DNA of 63,957 nucleotides from Dictyobacter arantiisoli (GCF_008326305.1 NZ_BIXY01000035.1:1-63957), one strand, 5' to 3'; counted from the stretch's first letter, positions 16,822 to 27,086 are shown. Translations and numbers: made by a program. The notes: generated by a model not told the origin, from the letters alone.

Positions 16822-19800
16822 TCAGGCCAGTTTGATTTGCCACCCTGTCTCCTTTTCCAACTCAGTCAATAGATGCATATCAATATTATTTTGCCCATTG
16901 GACTGCTTGAAATGCACCAATAAAATATGGCGCATCACATCGACCAATTGGCGTTGCACCACACCATGCTGAGCCAGTCGGGCCTGGACAAACGCCTGCG
17001 CATCATGCTCCAGCATAGGCTCTCGCTCTGCGCGCACGTTTTCATTATGCCTTTCTTGTACACCTTCCTGAGCCTGCGATGCGATATAAAAGGCATGTTG
17101 GCCGGAAAAATCCAGCAACAAGTTCCAACCAGTCTCTCTGGTAAAACACCGCTGGATTGTTTGGAGCTCATCTGCATCCAGGCTACCAGTACAAGTTAGC
17201 CGCAAAGTAAGCTGCTCATGTAAGACGGCCTTTTTCCCGATAATGGTGACATGCGGGGGGAGTAAATGCAATACCGCTTCAACCAATGCCTTTTGATGCA
17301 CATCTTTATCGATATCAATATTCCAACCTATCTCCTGAGACAGGTGCTCAATTTCCGCACCATAGCGGATGCGTGCCAGTTCAGGAAAATAGAAATGCAA
17401 CCAGAGGACCAGACGCCGATCATCGACTCCAATCTGATAGAAATCAGGAGCTGATCCAAACGCTTCTACAACACGAAGCATGGCCTGCATCCTAGATACT
17501 GCCGGAGCTTTCACCTGTAGAACTTCTTCTAGCGTTGGCTCAACGGAAGATCCACGCAATTCCAAACTCCAACCCGTTTCCTCCAGGAATTTCTGCTGTA
17601 CCTCCACAACAGCATCCGGGGATATGCTCCCGACACATACAATCCCAACCTTGCGTTTATCTTGATAGATAGAAGGAGTGTCAATACAAGATATCCCTTC
17701 AGGCAAGATATACTCCAAAACCTCCTTCAGCGCAGGTGGATAAATGATTAAATGCAAACGGACATTCCAACCAGTGACCTCAGTAATCGATGCCAGCTGG
17801 GCTGCGTAGCGCTCTTTAGCAATATCGGGAAAAGTAAAACGGGGCACCAGCGTTCGTGTATCAGCCTCCACCTTCACCCGTAGATAGCCAGGCAATAGCT
17901 TCAAGAGATCTTGTGCATAATGTAATGCATCTTCCATCCGATAGGGTTTCTCGGACGTGTGAGCGCCGCCTGCACGAGGATATTGATAATTGCCGGGATA
18001 ATTATTGGCCGGGATCGACACTGTCGTCGAGCCATAAATCAAAGAGAGCATCCAACCAGTTGTAACCTGGAACTCAGTACGAGCATCATTGATATCCTCT
18101 TGCGAATCATGACCATCATAAATGAGGCGGACCACCTTTTGCTGAGAAAGTACCTCTGGAATACCCACACAGACCAAACCATCAGGCAAAGATCTTTTGG
18201 CAACCTCGATCAAGGCATCACGTGAAGCCACTGGCACCAGTTTGACAGACCAACCTGTGGTATCTGCAATTTCCTGCCAGAGCGCTGCATACCGCCCACG
18301 CGCAATATCTGGAAAGAGAAATGAGAGGATCAAGCTATGCTCATCTTCATTGGACTCGACCTGCATAAAGCCAGGCAAATTATTCAAGCGCTGCTCAGCT
18401 ACACTTACCGCATCCTCAACACCGGACAGTTTAGGGAGTACAGGTTCCGCAACCGTTTCGGGCTGTGCCTGTGGAACAGCCATGGCCCCGATAGTGATAC
18501 CAGTAAAGGTTAAATGCCAGCCGGTTAATTCGCGGAAACGAGCCTGTGCTTCTTTCAGCGCCTGAGGAGTTGTTTGTCCGGTCGCCTCAAAATGAATATA
18601 TTTCGTTTCCTGGTAGACCGAAGGATGGCTCTGGATGGTTGAACCCTCAGGTAAAACCTGACACGCCACCTCCGCAAGCGCATCCTGATGTGCGTATGGA
18701 GAGATAGCAATGGTGACGTCGGCCTCCTCAGCCGCCTCGCTTAAAGCCTGCTGATATTTTTTTCTGGCGATATCAGGGAAATGGAACGAGAGAATAACAT
18801 CTCCACTCTCCGCATCAAAACGCCGCCGATAGAGATCTGGAGGATTACCAATATGCTGCTCAATGATCTGTAAAATGGCTCGACGATCAATCTGCACGCC
18901 TGATGACTCATTCTCGTTGCGTTTTACTACCTCTTGCCAGTTCGGGGCCAGCGTATACAACGTCTGTCCCTCTTCATATAATGGCATTTGCTGAACATAA
19001 AAGAGGGAGGAAGAACGTTGTACCAGATCCGCTACAGCTAAACGATCAGCCAACGCGTTCGCAGAGACACCTGCCAGTTCACAGAGATCACTTAAGCTAT
19101 AGGTCGCATTCTCCTGGCAAAGGTTGGCGAGTTTATGCACAGACAACGAACGGCGCAATATCCTCGCCTGACGATTGAGTTCCAGAAGATAAGAAGAGAC
19201 CTGGCGTTCCTCTAAATGCTCAGGGAGTGGTCCCAACACATCCAGGATTGCTGAATAGGCATAACGAATACGATCCGAAACACCGGGTGCAAATTGCACA
19301 CGCACAGAGGCTGTTGGCAATAATCCACGGCATAATGCGGGCATCGGGCTCCCACCAAAAGCGACCTGTACAAAGAGCACCTGTCCAATAAGATCACTGA
19401 AGAGCTCAGAAGAGATGCTTTTTCCACGTACATAAAACGCTTCTTCCAGCGCTCGATGCGGCATGAAATAGCGCGAACGTGGATCTTGTTTTAACACATC
19501 CAGAATACGAGCAATCGTCCCCTCATCAGCATGGCCCTCCCAGATAAAGGCCAGTTCACGTGCTGTGACAATGCGCAATGTCGGAACCTGAGAGACCGCC
19601 TGCCAGAGTTTTTCGACATGTTCAGGTGCAAATATGGTGCCCTTTCCCACGCCACTCGTCAATTCAGAGAGAGGAATGACCTTCTGTTGTGTTACCGCAG
19701 AATGGATCACGTGGCCGCCAGTAATTGTAAACGCAGAGGCATTATCCGGCAACAATACCTGTGTATCTGTCAGGCGAGCACGCAAAGCTCCACGAGACTC

Positions 19801-21063
19801 ATCATCCCCATGCACCAGGGCAACGTGCTGGGGCTGAAGCGCGGCAGCATAACTTGCCAATTCTCCAGCATCCGCGTGAGCGGACAGGCTATATTTTCCT
19901 ACCTGACAATGAATAGGGACGGTCACACCATCCAATTCAAGGCTCTCCTGACGATGTTCAGCTATATCGAGTAAGCGCTTACCCGGTGACTCTTCATCTT
20001 GATAGCTGGTAATCAGGATTGAGGCCAGTGGATTCGCGACCAGACGCGCTGCATACCAGACACTCGGACCACCCGTCAGCATACCGGAACTAGAAATGAT
20101 ACATGCTGGCTCGCCTGCCAGAATACGCTCACGGTCATGCTCATCCTTAACATAGGTAATGCGTCGACCAGCAAAAGGATAATAGCCCTTGCGAATCTGG
20201 CGCATCAAACGAGGTGTCAGGGCCTCTGGCAAGAGATGATACGTGGAACAAACACGGCGCACCAGACCATCAACATAGATAGGGAACTCTGGAATTAAGC
20301 CGCGCTGCTGGGCATCAACCAGTAGCAGTAAGACTTCTTGTCCACGGCCCAGGCCAAAACAAGGAATTAAGACTGGCCCACCACGCTCAATTCCTTCAGC
20401 TACCGCCTGCGCCAGACGTTGCTCTTCCGCCTGTCGATTGGCATGCAAACGCGAACCATAGGTCGCCTCTAATACTAATAAATCGGGCTTCTCGAGCGGT
20501 GGTGGTTGTGCACCGGCCACGGTACGCTGATCCGTCACACTGATATCCCCGGACACGACCAGTGAGCCATCAGGCGCGACAAAGCCAAAACTGACTGCAC
20601 CAGCGATATGTCCTGCCAGACTGGCAATTACCGTGAGATCTGGTAACTCAGGAATGAGGACTGCTTCGCCAATGGGCAAAGGGCGCACCTGGTTTAACAT
20701 TCGCTCAACCAGATCATTTGGATAAAGGGGAAGTTCCATCTCTTCCACAGCACGACGCTGCATGATGCGCTGGGCATCAGCCAGCATCACTTCCATCAAT
20801 AATCCCGTAGCACGAGAGGCAAAGATCGGTGCCGTGGGATACGCCTGATGCAACAGGGGAAGAGAACCGATATGATCGGCATGTGCATGTGTTACAAAAA
20901 TCGCGCGCACATCTTTACCCTCAAGCAAGGCAAAATCAGGCAAAGGATCGGCACTCCGATCAACACGCACACCAGCATCAATCACGATCCATTGATTGGC
21001 GATTTGAACTGCAAGACAACTGGCGCCAACTTCACTGGTGCCACCAACAAATAATACGTGCAT
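16822..21063 (-). CDS. MBL-fold/beta-CASP nuclease with tandem C-terminal repeats
   Basis: 1413 residues from ATG 21063, chosen because AAGGAC precedes it and the fold starts at once (MHVLFVGGTSEVGAS). Residues 1-455 form an apparently intact beta-CASP metallo-nuclease: D29, HAHADH (59-64), H152 in LAGHIAGA, D173 in VSGDIS, E199 in VLEATYGS, CFGLGRGQE, H396 in SAHAD and H418 in LVHGD. Such enzymes process RNA. Residues 455-725 are helical and unrecognised. Four repeats of about 128 residues follow (727-854, 882-1009, 1042-1169, 1190-1317), each with F-x-FP(D/E)(I/L)A...Y and a closing TGW, plus a shortened fifth (1350-1413). Usual members are 450-650 residues, so the repeats are an unusual addition. 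Confidence 0.85.
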   Translation of the reverse strand: MHVLFVGGTSEVGASCLAVQIANQWIVIDAGVRVDRSADPLPDFALLEGKDVRAIFVTHAHADHIGSLPLLHQAYPTAPIFASRATGLLMEVMLADAQRIMQRRAVEEMELPLYPNDLVERMLNQVRPLPIGEAVLIPELPDLTVIASLAGHIAGAVSFGFVAPDGSLVVSGDISVTDQRTVAGAQPPPLEKPDLLVLEATYGSRLHANRQAEEQRLAQAVAEGIERGGPVLIPCFGLGRGQEVLLLLVDAQQRGLIPEFPIYVDGLVRRVCSTYHLLPEALTPRLMRQIRKGYYPFAGRRITYVKDEHDRERILAGEPACIISSSGMLTGGPSVWYAARLVANPLASILITSYQDEESPGKRLLDIAEHRQESLELDGVTVPIHCQVGKYSLSAHADAGELASYAAALQPQHVALVHGDDESRGALRARLTDTQVLLPDNASAFTITGGHVIHSAVTQQKVIPLSELTSGVGKGTIFAPEHVEKLWQAVSQVPTLRIVTARELAFIWEGHADEGTIARILDVLKQDPRSRYFMPHRALEEAFYVRGKSISSELFSDLIGQVLFVQVAFGGSPMPALCRGLLPTASVRVQFAPGVSDRIRYAYSAILDVLGPLPEHLEERQVSSYLLELNRQARILRRSLSVHKLANLCQENATYSLSDLCELAGVSANALADRLAVADLVQRSSSLFYVQQMPLYEEGQTLYTLAPNWQEVVKRNENESSGVQIDRRAILQIIEQHIGNPPDLYRRRFDAESGDVILSFHFPDIARKKYQQALSEAAEEADVTIAISPYAHQDALAEVACQVLPEGSTIQSHPSVYQETKYIHFEATGQTTPQALKEAQARFRELTGWHLTFTGITIGAMAVPQAQPETVAEPVLPKLSGVEDAVSVAEQRLNNLPGFMQVESNEDEHSLILSFLFPDIARGRYAALWQEIADTTGWSVKLVPVASRDALIEVAKRSLPDGLVCVGIPEVLSQQKVVRLIYDGHDSQEDINDARTEFQVTTGWMLSLIYGSTTVSIPANNYPGNYQYPRAGGAHTSEKPYRMEDALHYAQDLLKLLPGYLRVKVEADTRTLVPRFTFPDIAKERYAAQLASITEVTGWNVRLHLIIYPPALKEVLEYILPEGISCIDTPSIYQDKRKVGIVCVGSISPDAVVEVQQKFLEETGWSLELRGSSVEPTLEEVLQVKAPAVSRMQAMLRVVEAFGSAPDFYQIGVDDRRLVLWLHFYFPELARIRYGAEIEHLSQEIGWNIDIDKDVHQKALVEAVLHLLPPHVTIIGKKAVLHEQLTLRLTCTGSLDADELQTIQRCFTRETGWNLLLDFSGQHAFYIASQAQEGVQERHNENVRAEREPMLEHDAQAFVQARLAQHGVVQRQLVDVMRHILLVHFKQSNGQNNIDMHLLTELEKETGWQIKLA

Positions 21064-21527
21064 AGACAGTCCTTCGTCATACAATGATGATGTAACAGAT
21101 AAGTACACCACCAACCTAAGCAATCTTTCTATGTACAACTTTTACATACACTGCTTGCTAGAGAGGCACTCTTGCAAACACATATGCGAGTATTTCATGG
21201 ATATAACACCCTTCATTCTCTGTAGATAAAGACAATGCACCAGTAAAACTAAGGTCTCTACACCGCTGTGGCGACTTTCTCGCGGCACTGTCACAGGAAA
21301 GAATGGCGAAGCAACTTTGCAAAATCGATTTCTCTACAATAGACAACCTCTTATTCACTAGAATTGGGGTGAAATAAAATGGGACAGAAAACAATTTCTC
21401 TGTTATTATTCTAACTCATAGATTGATACTTTTACAATCTTTTTAATCATAGGAAGTTACTATAAACCTCATACTGCTAATATTTGCAATCCACCCCATA
21501 CCCGACACATAAATACTCGAAGGATAC
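21064..21527. other. non-coding stretch upstream of the beta-CASP gene
   Basis: AT-rich and without a credible frame. It should carry the promoter of the large minus-strand gene; several weak -10-like boxes occur but no convincing pair. Confidence 0.3.
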
Positions 21528-21669
21528 GTAGCAGCCACCCTTTACGAGTGAATCCCTATGCACACCTCGCTCTACCGCTGTTATGATATGGCTACAAAGC
21601 GTGACGGGCGCGATCTCGCCACGAGGCACGGTTTTCGCTCGTCTCCACCCATAAAGGGGTGGCGGCTAC
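21528..21669. repeat. inverted-repeat element with GTAGC-GCCACCC ends (copy A)
   Basis: Left end GTAGCAGCCACCCTTTA (21528-21544). The right end is the inverse, AAAGGGGTGGCGGCTAC (21653-21669), with a local hairpin CCACCC-ATAAA-GGGGTGG. About 140 nt long, no protein frame. Related ends occur near 34.7, 50.8, 60.6 and 63.7 kb. Confidence 0.6.
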
Positions 21670-21681
21670 GGCTACTTGAGT

Positions 21682-24600
21682 TTAACTATAGCGGAGTGCT
21701 TCGGCCGGGGCGACGCGACCTGCTTGCCATGCCGGAAGGAGGGCTCCAAGAAAGGAGGCGAGCAAAGAGATGGCGACAATTAATGCCAATTGTGACCAGG
21801 GAATGCTAAAGGCGAGTCCAGTCTGGTATTGCTCAAAAAAGTTAGCCGCGAAAATATTCCGCGCCAGAATCATGCCCAGCAGCACTCCCAGGATGCTCCC
21901 TGAAGCCCCGACGAGAAATGATTCAAGCAGAAATGATAATTGAATCAATGTGCGCGAACTGCCCATAGCCCTGAGCATTCCTATCTGCTGTCGGCGCTCA
22001 ATCACCGCTCGCGTGCCCGTCAGCGTTAAGGCAGCCACACCCAGGAGTAATGTTAAACCAACCACGGCTAACAGGACATCACTGAGGAGAATACGGGGTC
22101 CACGAACCTGCCAGATCACATCTTCCAGTACCGTCGTCTCCAGTCCATTGTCCAAATAGGCTGAACCCAATGCCAGTGAGAGTTGCCGTGCATCCTGACC
22201 ACGAGCGACTTTAAAATAATAACTCTCCGACTGAGTGGATGGAGGATTACTCGGAAGTACCCCCACGCTTGAGGCGCTATAGGCGGCCCGTGAAATATAC
22301 AAACCAAAGTGGGCTGCATCACTGTTATCAACAACCCCTATTACGGTTAATTTCGTAGCGGAACGTCCCTGAATACCGATCACCCACAGGGGAACAGCGG
22401 GAAATGATGTGTTGTGCTGCGTAATGCCGTCCATCGAAAAGAGATACTGTGGATCAATATTGGGAGGCAGCGCGGGTGCCCGGGTTGTTGAAGTGGTGGG
22501 ATCATAGACTGCTGAACTATTGGCATCAGATGGCAAGGCACTGCTATCAATCAAAGCATAGTTGGGATGCTTTTGCAGGGCACGATAGACATCCGCATCG
22601 CTGGCAAAGCCATCTGCACGTGCCGTAAGATGTGTGCCATATCCCTCAAGGAAACCACCGCTGACAATCTGAGCCGGATACACTGACCAGCGCGGGGAGG
22701 GAGCTTCCGGTTGTAGGACCCCGACTGCGGTGGTCTGACGTACACCAATTGCAGTAAAGTCATGAGGATTAATCCCATGCTCAGACAAGGAATTCTGTAA
22801 ATCAGGCACAGTTTTAAAATAAGCGGTGGCCTGAATGTCATAGCCTCCCGTCTGGGTAGCAATATTGACATAAGAATTTTGCATCGCGTTTGTGATAATT
22901 GCCATGGTCGTCATGGCAAATACCACCAGTCCAAACATCACCACGCTTAATCCAGTACGAAAGCGGCGTTGTAAGGGATAGGCCAGAGCCAGATGCAACA
23001 CGACATAGATACCAGCCATGCGTGCACAAAGGGACAGCAATGGGGCCATCAATACACGAGCATTAGCCATACACGCCCAGACAGTTCCCAGGATCATCAT
23101 AAATCCAGCGACAAAAAAGACTTCAATGCCACTCTGAAAACGAGGTAAACCCAACGATCTCAGAATATCAAATGGTAAAGCCCAGTACGCCATCAACGCC
23201 AGACCAACCACAGCAGCAAAAAGACCATCAATAAGGCTCGACCAGCGATAGAAGTTATCAGCTTGCGGTTCGGCATGAGTATGGAGCCACCGTAATGTCA
23301 GGCCCCGCAACAAGATCGCTTTTAGCAGTAATGCTCCACCGAATACACAGAGGGACAATCCCAATGAAAAGGGGATGATCTGAAAAGTGAGCAAACCCAG
23401 ACGGAGCAGAAGCATACCGATCAGACAGGGGATAATACCTGCGGTCATCAAAGTAACCAGAATACTGAATAGCACGGCTGGCAAATGCTCAAAAAGGATT
23501 CTGCGTCCACACCGCCAGTTTGGTCGTCCAGGACGCAAACACAGCCATAATTGTTGCAGCAATTGACTGATACGCTGGCCCTGTTCACGCAACGAAAACC
23601 GAACCGGGGTCGGCTCTGGCAAATCCCTGATCGCCTCAATTACCGTCATGCGACTCACCAACCAGGCTGAAAGCGCAATTGATCCAAAAGTAAAAATCAA
23701 TCCCAGGCAGTCGGCCAGTGCGAGGCTATGGATTTGCCAGTTAAACTTGAGTGGAAAATTAAAACGAGCGAGTACAGGACCAAGGAAATAGATTAAGACA
23801 GCCCCCAGGCCAAATCCTGTCAATAACCCGATGAAGGATGCAAGCAGATCATAAACACAACCTTCAAAAAGATACGTTATTATCAAATGGTGCCGCTGTA
23901 CCCCGATAGCACGCGCAATGCCCATCTCAGTGCGCCGTTCCGCCGCTAACAGGACAAAGATCAAAAAGATCAACAACAAACCAATTGCCAATGCAAACAA
24001 GGCAAAGAGCGAGAAGATCCTCGAAAAAATCTCTTGCGCTTGCTGGGAATTTTGCACGCCCTGCTGCTTTACCTGAATAACATGAACATCAGCAGGAAGC
24101 CAGGCATTCAATTGATCCTCTACCTGACGGGACAGAGATATACCATTCACGCCACCACCGCCACGATTAGCAATCATAATTTGATTGATACGCCCGGCGT
24201 CATGCTCAATCGTCTGAAAAGAATGCAGATTACTGATCAAGGTGGGCTGATCACCCACAATATTGGTATTGCTAACAATGGCCCGCACCGTCATCGTGTA
24301 GCGCCGTCCCGGCCAACTTGCCGCATAGAGATATAAACGATCTCTAACGTGAGCATTTAATAAGGTGGCACAGGTTTGATTGAGATAGACGCTATTATCC
24401 GCCAGGGCAGAAATGGGACGTTGCCGCTGAGTAGAGAGATCAGTCAGGCCACCAAAACCTCTTTCACTGCCAGGTAAGACAGCCAGCACCCCAACATTTG
24501 AGCGCACCTGACGCGATGTCTGATCAGCAATCAACAAATTGCTCTCTTTCAGATCCGCTCCAACCGCCGCGATTGCTGTGACATGTTGAGCGCGCTGCTG

Positions 24601-24939
24601 CACATCATGATAAACAGCTTCTGGATAGGTGCCCAGCGCTCCATGTCCTCCCTCGATCAGTTCATCAATATTTCCCCAATTATAGACTGCGACGCTCTGG
24701 ACAGTGGATGTCATGACATCGCCCGCCGCAGACACGCTGGATAAGAGCGTCGTGGAAAGCATCAATGCGAACACAATCAAACTCATCTGTGCTCGCCGGC
24801 GTGTCACATTGCGCACGCCAATACGAAAAAAGATGAGATTGCCTGCTATTAGCAAGAACATACTGACGACGATGACACCTGTCATCACCAGGAGCACAGA
24901 AGTCAGAAGTTCAATTGGAATACCAAAAAATTGTGTCAT
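21682..24939 (-). CDS. large FtsX-family ABC permease
   Basis: 1085 residues with two FtsX-like modules. Each has a membrane core around an AERRTEMGIARAIG or IERRQQIGMLRAMGSS cytoplasmic loop, typical of MacB/LolC-type permeases. An N-terminal span (ELLTSVLLVMTGVIVVSMF) and a RIGVRNVTRRRAQ loop precede the first large extracytoplasmic domain. Such proteins work with an ATPase to move lipoproteins or peptides mechanically, or control cell-wall hydrolases. No ATPase gene adjoins it. Its ATG overlaps the stop of the SGNH lipoprotein gene (ATGA), so the two are translationally coupled and may act together at the envelope. Confidence 0.82.
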   Translation of the reverse strand: MTQFFGIPIELLTSVLLVMTGVIVVSMFLLIAGNLIFFRIGVRNVTRRRAQMSLIVFALMLSTTLLSSVSAAGDVMTSTVQSVAVYNWGNIDELIEGGHGALGTYPEAVYHDVQQRAQHVTAIAAVGADLKESNLLIADQTSRQVRSNVGVLAVLPGSERGFGGLTDLSTQRQRPISALADNSVYLNQTCATLLNAHVRDRLYLYAASWPGRRYTMTVRAIVSNTNIVGDQPTLISNLHSFQTIEHDAGRINQIMIANRGGGGVNGISLSRQVEDQLNAWLPADVHVIQVKQQGVQNSQQAQEIFSRIFSLFALFALAIGLLLIFLIFVLLAAERRTEMGIARAIGVQRHHLIITYLFEGCVYDLLASFIGLLTGFGLGAVLIYFLGPVLARFNFPLKFNWQIHSLALADCLGLIFTFGSIALSAWLVSRMTVIEAIRDLPEPTPVRFSLREQGQRISQLLQQLWLCLRPGRPNWRCGRRILFEHLPAVLFSILVTLMTAGIIPCLIGMLLLRLGLLTFQIIPFSLGLSLCVFGGALLLKAILLRGLTLRWLHTHAEPQADNFYRWSSLIDGLFAAVVGLALMAYWALPFDILRSLGLPRFQSGIEVFFVAGFMMILGTVWACMANARVLMAPLLSLCARMAGIYVVLHLALAYPLQRRFRTGLSVVMFGLVVFAMTTMAIITNAMQNSYVNIATQTGGYDIQATAYFKTVPDLQNSLSEHGINPHDFTAIGVRQTTAVGVLQPEAPSPRWSVYPAQIVSGGFLEGYGTHLTARADGFASDADVYRALQKHPNYALIDSSALPSDANSSAVYDPTTSTTRAPALPPNIDPQYLFSMDGITQHNTSFPAVPLWVIGIQGRSATKLTVIGVVDNSDAAHFGLYISRAAYSASSVGVLPSNPPSTQSESYYFKVARGQDARQLSLALGSAYLDNGLETTVLEDVIWQVRGPRILLSDVLLAVVGLTLLLGVAALTLTGTRAVIERRQQIGMLRAMGSSRTLIQLSFLLESFLVGASGSILGVLLGMILARNIFAANFFEQYQTGLAFSIPWSQLALIVAISLLASFLGALLPAWQAGRVAPAEALRYS

Positions 24940-25643
24940 GCTTTATCTATCTGCAAGCTATGATAAAAGATAGCAGCTACCTGGGCATATCCACGCTCAT
25001 TGGGATGAAAACCATCATCGCTAATATACTCTGGATGACCCGCCAGGCTCTGCCATTGCTGATAGAGATCCACCAGTCTGATATGCTTCTGCTGGACTGC
25101 GCTGGCGATAGCCGCATTATAAGCTAGAATTGTAGAGCGTAGCGCCTGCACATCACTCTGTTGATAGCGTGGCAACAAGGTAAGATCTGGTACATTCGCT
25201 ACGGCGATCTGCGCCTGTGGATCAGCCACACGCAAACGTTGCAGCAACGATGTCAAATCCTGACGATAACTCGTCACGGGCACCTGATCGACCAGATCAT
25301 TAACGGCTAACCAGACCGTAATCAGATTCGCATGGGTATCCAATGCCACAGGTAACTCGATAGTCAGCACATCATGGGTGGTGATACCGGGGACCCCCAG
25401 ATTAATCAAACGTGCGTCTGACCCCAATTTATGGAGCAGATCCGCAGGCCAGCACTGTGTCGCGGGATCATCGGCCCCGGTCCCAAAGGTATCCGAGGCA
25501 CCAATGGCTACATACGTGATATGTGTATGAGGAGCAGTTTGCAGAGGGATTGACAGCAAAGGAGCAGTGATGGGGGCGCAAGCCGTTAGCAAGAGAATAG
25601 CGCTACATAAACAAAAAAAACTGTTGAATAAAGAGCACTTCAT
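24936..25643 (-). CDS. SGNH/GDSL hydrolase lipoprotein
   Basis: About 235 residues from ATG 25643. The N-terminus is a lipoprotein signal with lipobox LLTAC (C22), so the mature enzyme is anchored outside the membrane. SGNH blocks are present: YVAIGASDTFGTG (nucleophile Ser), LGVPGIT, VWLAVNDL (Asn) and DDGFHPN (Asp-His). These hydrolases cleave ester bonds in lipids, acetylated sugars or peptidoglycan. The frame opens at 25706, but starting there would bury the signal peptide behind 21 residues. It overlaps the following FtsX gene by 4 bp. A paralogue with the same layout lies at 51043-51807. Confidence 0.82.
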   Translation of the reverse strand: MKCSLFNSFFCLCSAILLLTACAPITAPLLSIPLQTAPHTHITYVAIGASDTFGTGADDPATQCWPADLLHKLGSDARLINLGVPGITTHDVLTIELPVALDTHANLITVWLAVNDLVDQVPVTSYRQDLTSLLQRLRVADPQAQIAVANVPDLTLLPRYQQSDVQALRSTILAYNAAIASAVQQKHIRLVDLYQQWQSLAGHPEYISDDGFHPNERGYAQVAAIFYHSLQIDKA

Positions 25644-25841
25644 CGCAAAGGATGAACGTAACCTATTCAACAGTCTCTGGTACAATATTGGACCCGCTAT
25701 ATGCATGCTCTATACCTTCTGCATAACCCATTCAGTATGAAGCCATCCATATAAAATGTACGCTCTACAAATCACCACACGCCAGATGTCTTTAAGTTTC
25801 GTACAGTAACGTATTCAGGCATTCTACCGGGTTAAAGAAGC

Positions 25842-25872
25842 AAAGATCCACAACTTGTCAGTGGATCTTTTT
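25842..25872. terminator. terminator downstream of secG
   Basis: AAAGATCCAC (25842-25851) and GTGGATCTTT (25861-25870) form a perfect 10-bp stem with a 9-nt loop. T-runs are better on the plus strand, but the element lies where the minus-strand secG transcript must end. Confidence 0.6.
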
Positions 25873-25892
25873 CAAGATCGGGCCAAAAGGAT

Positions 25893-26141
25893 TTACCAGC
25901 CGCGAGCGGTAATCATAGCACTCACAATAGAGACCACCGCAAAAAGGGCAATGAAAACAATTGTCGCGTTAAAAACGAGGCGCTCAACACCGCGACGTGT
26001 CTTAAAAATAGAACCGGCGCTACTGCCACCAAAGGCACTGCCCAGGCCAGCTCCACGTACCTGTAACAAAATAAACACAACCACGGCTACGCTCAGAACC
26101 ATCTGAATAATGCGAATAGCCGGAATCCACTGTTGCAGCAA
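25893..26141 (-). CDS. secG: preprotein translocase subunit SecG
   Basis: 82 residues, normal for SecG: first span around IIQMVLSVAVVVFILLQV, then the conserved GLGSAFGGSSAGSIFKTRRG loop, then a second span. SecG joins SecYE in the membrane and assists SecA-driven protein export. The start is TTG 26141, with GAGAGG about seven bases upstream; no ATG is available in frame. It is a single gene followed by a hairpin terminator. Confidence 0.92.
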   Translation of the reverse strand: MLQQWIPAIRIIQMVLSVAVVVFILLQVRGAGLGSAFGGSSAGSIFKTRRGVERLVFNATIVFIALFAVVSIVSAMITARGW

Positions 26142-26324
26142 GAGCGTTCCTCTCTTTCGTGCTAACCCATATCAACCAGAAATGAAACAATTTCTGAGAG
26201 ATTATATCATAATCCCTTTCAGCCGTCGAGATAACTTGCACCAACCCAAAAAGATCCCTGATACTAGAGAGAGAGAATGCGCATGAGAGAATGCACATTC
26301 CAGAGTCCAGAGATTTTTTTGTCC

Positions 26325-27086
26325 CTATTTTTCAACTGGCACATGCTCTGCTTCGACAAAACTCACCTGTGGCGCATCAGTAGCCGATGAGGGAGTGGTA
26401 TTACCCACACGTTGCTTTAACAGCATAGCCAGTGCGGGCCAGCCATCTTTCCAGGGAGACAACTTTTTATCCTCGCGTGGATAATAACTGATCGGCACCT
26501 CAAAAATACGATAACCGGATTTAAGGATGCACGTTGTAATTTCTGGCTCAATCTCAAAACGTCGACCGGTCATAGGTAAAGCATGAGCGACGGCTCCTGG
26601 CATCAGTTTATAGCAGGTCTCCATATCATGGATACGACTCCCAAACAAGATGTTAGTGAGTACAGTCAAGAAACGATTGCCCCAACGAGTGGTAAACTTC
26701 TGCTCGCTCAGATTGCGATAACCATAGACCGCCACCTTCTTATGTCCCGCGCGGGTAGCATCTTCCCATTTACGCACCAGAGGAGGAATATCCAATGGAT
26801 CATATTCCATATCCGCATCTTGCACAGTCACTAAATCGCCGGTTGCCAGACGGAAACCGGTGCGTAAGCCTGCACCCTTTCCTTGATTATGCTCATGGCG
26901 TACATAACGATAGGTATCAAAGGGAGCCTTTTGCCGAATTTCCTGCAAAATCTCCCAGGTTCGGTCTGTTGAAGCGTCATCCACTACAATTACTTCAAGC
27001 GTCAATGGTACTTGAGAAAGTTTTTCTAGAATAAGAGCAACTGTCTTTTCTTCATTATAGACAGGAACAACAACAGAAATAAGCAT
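26325..27086 (-). CDS. glycosyltransferase family 2 (dolichyl-phosphate-mannose synthase-like)
   Basis: 253 residues with a GT-A fold: VVPVYNEEKTV at the N-terminus, VIVVDDASTDRTW, the metal-binding QDADMEYDP (D-x-D) and a late region GRRFEIEPEITTCILKSGYR. This layout matches soluble GT2 enzymes that charge polyprenyl phosphate with mannose or glucose from a nucleotide sugar. If so, it could supply the donor for GT-C enzymes such as the two at 0.9-3.6 kb (inference). No membrane spans follow the catalytic domain. Transcribed alone, divergent from the MBL gene to its right. Confidence 0.82.
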   Translation of the reverse strand: MLISVVVPVYNEEKTVALILEKLSQVPLTLEVIVVDDASTDRTWEILQEIRQKAPFDTYRYVRHEHNQGKGAGLRTGFRLATGDLVTVQDADMEYDPLDIPPLVRKWEDATRAGHKKVAVYGYRNLSEQKFTTRWGNRFLTVLTNILFGSRIHDMETCYKLMPGAVAHALPMTGRRFEIEPEITTCILKSGYRIFEVPISYYPREDKKLSPWKDGWPALAMLLKQRVGNTTPSSATDAPQVSFVEAEHVPVEK

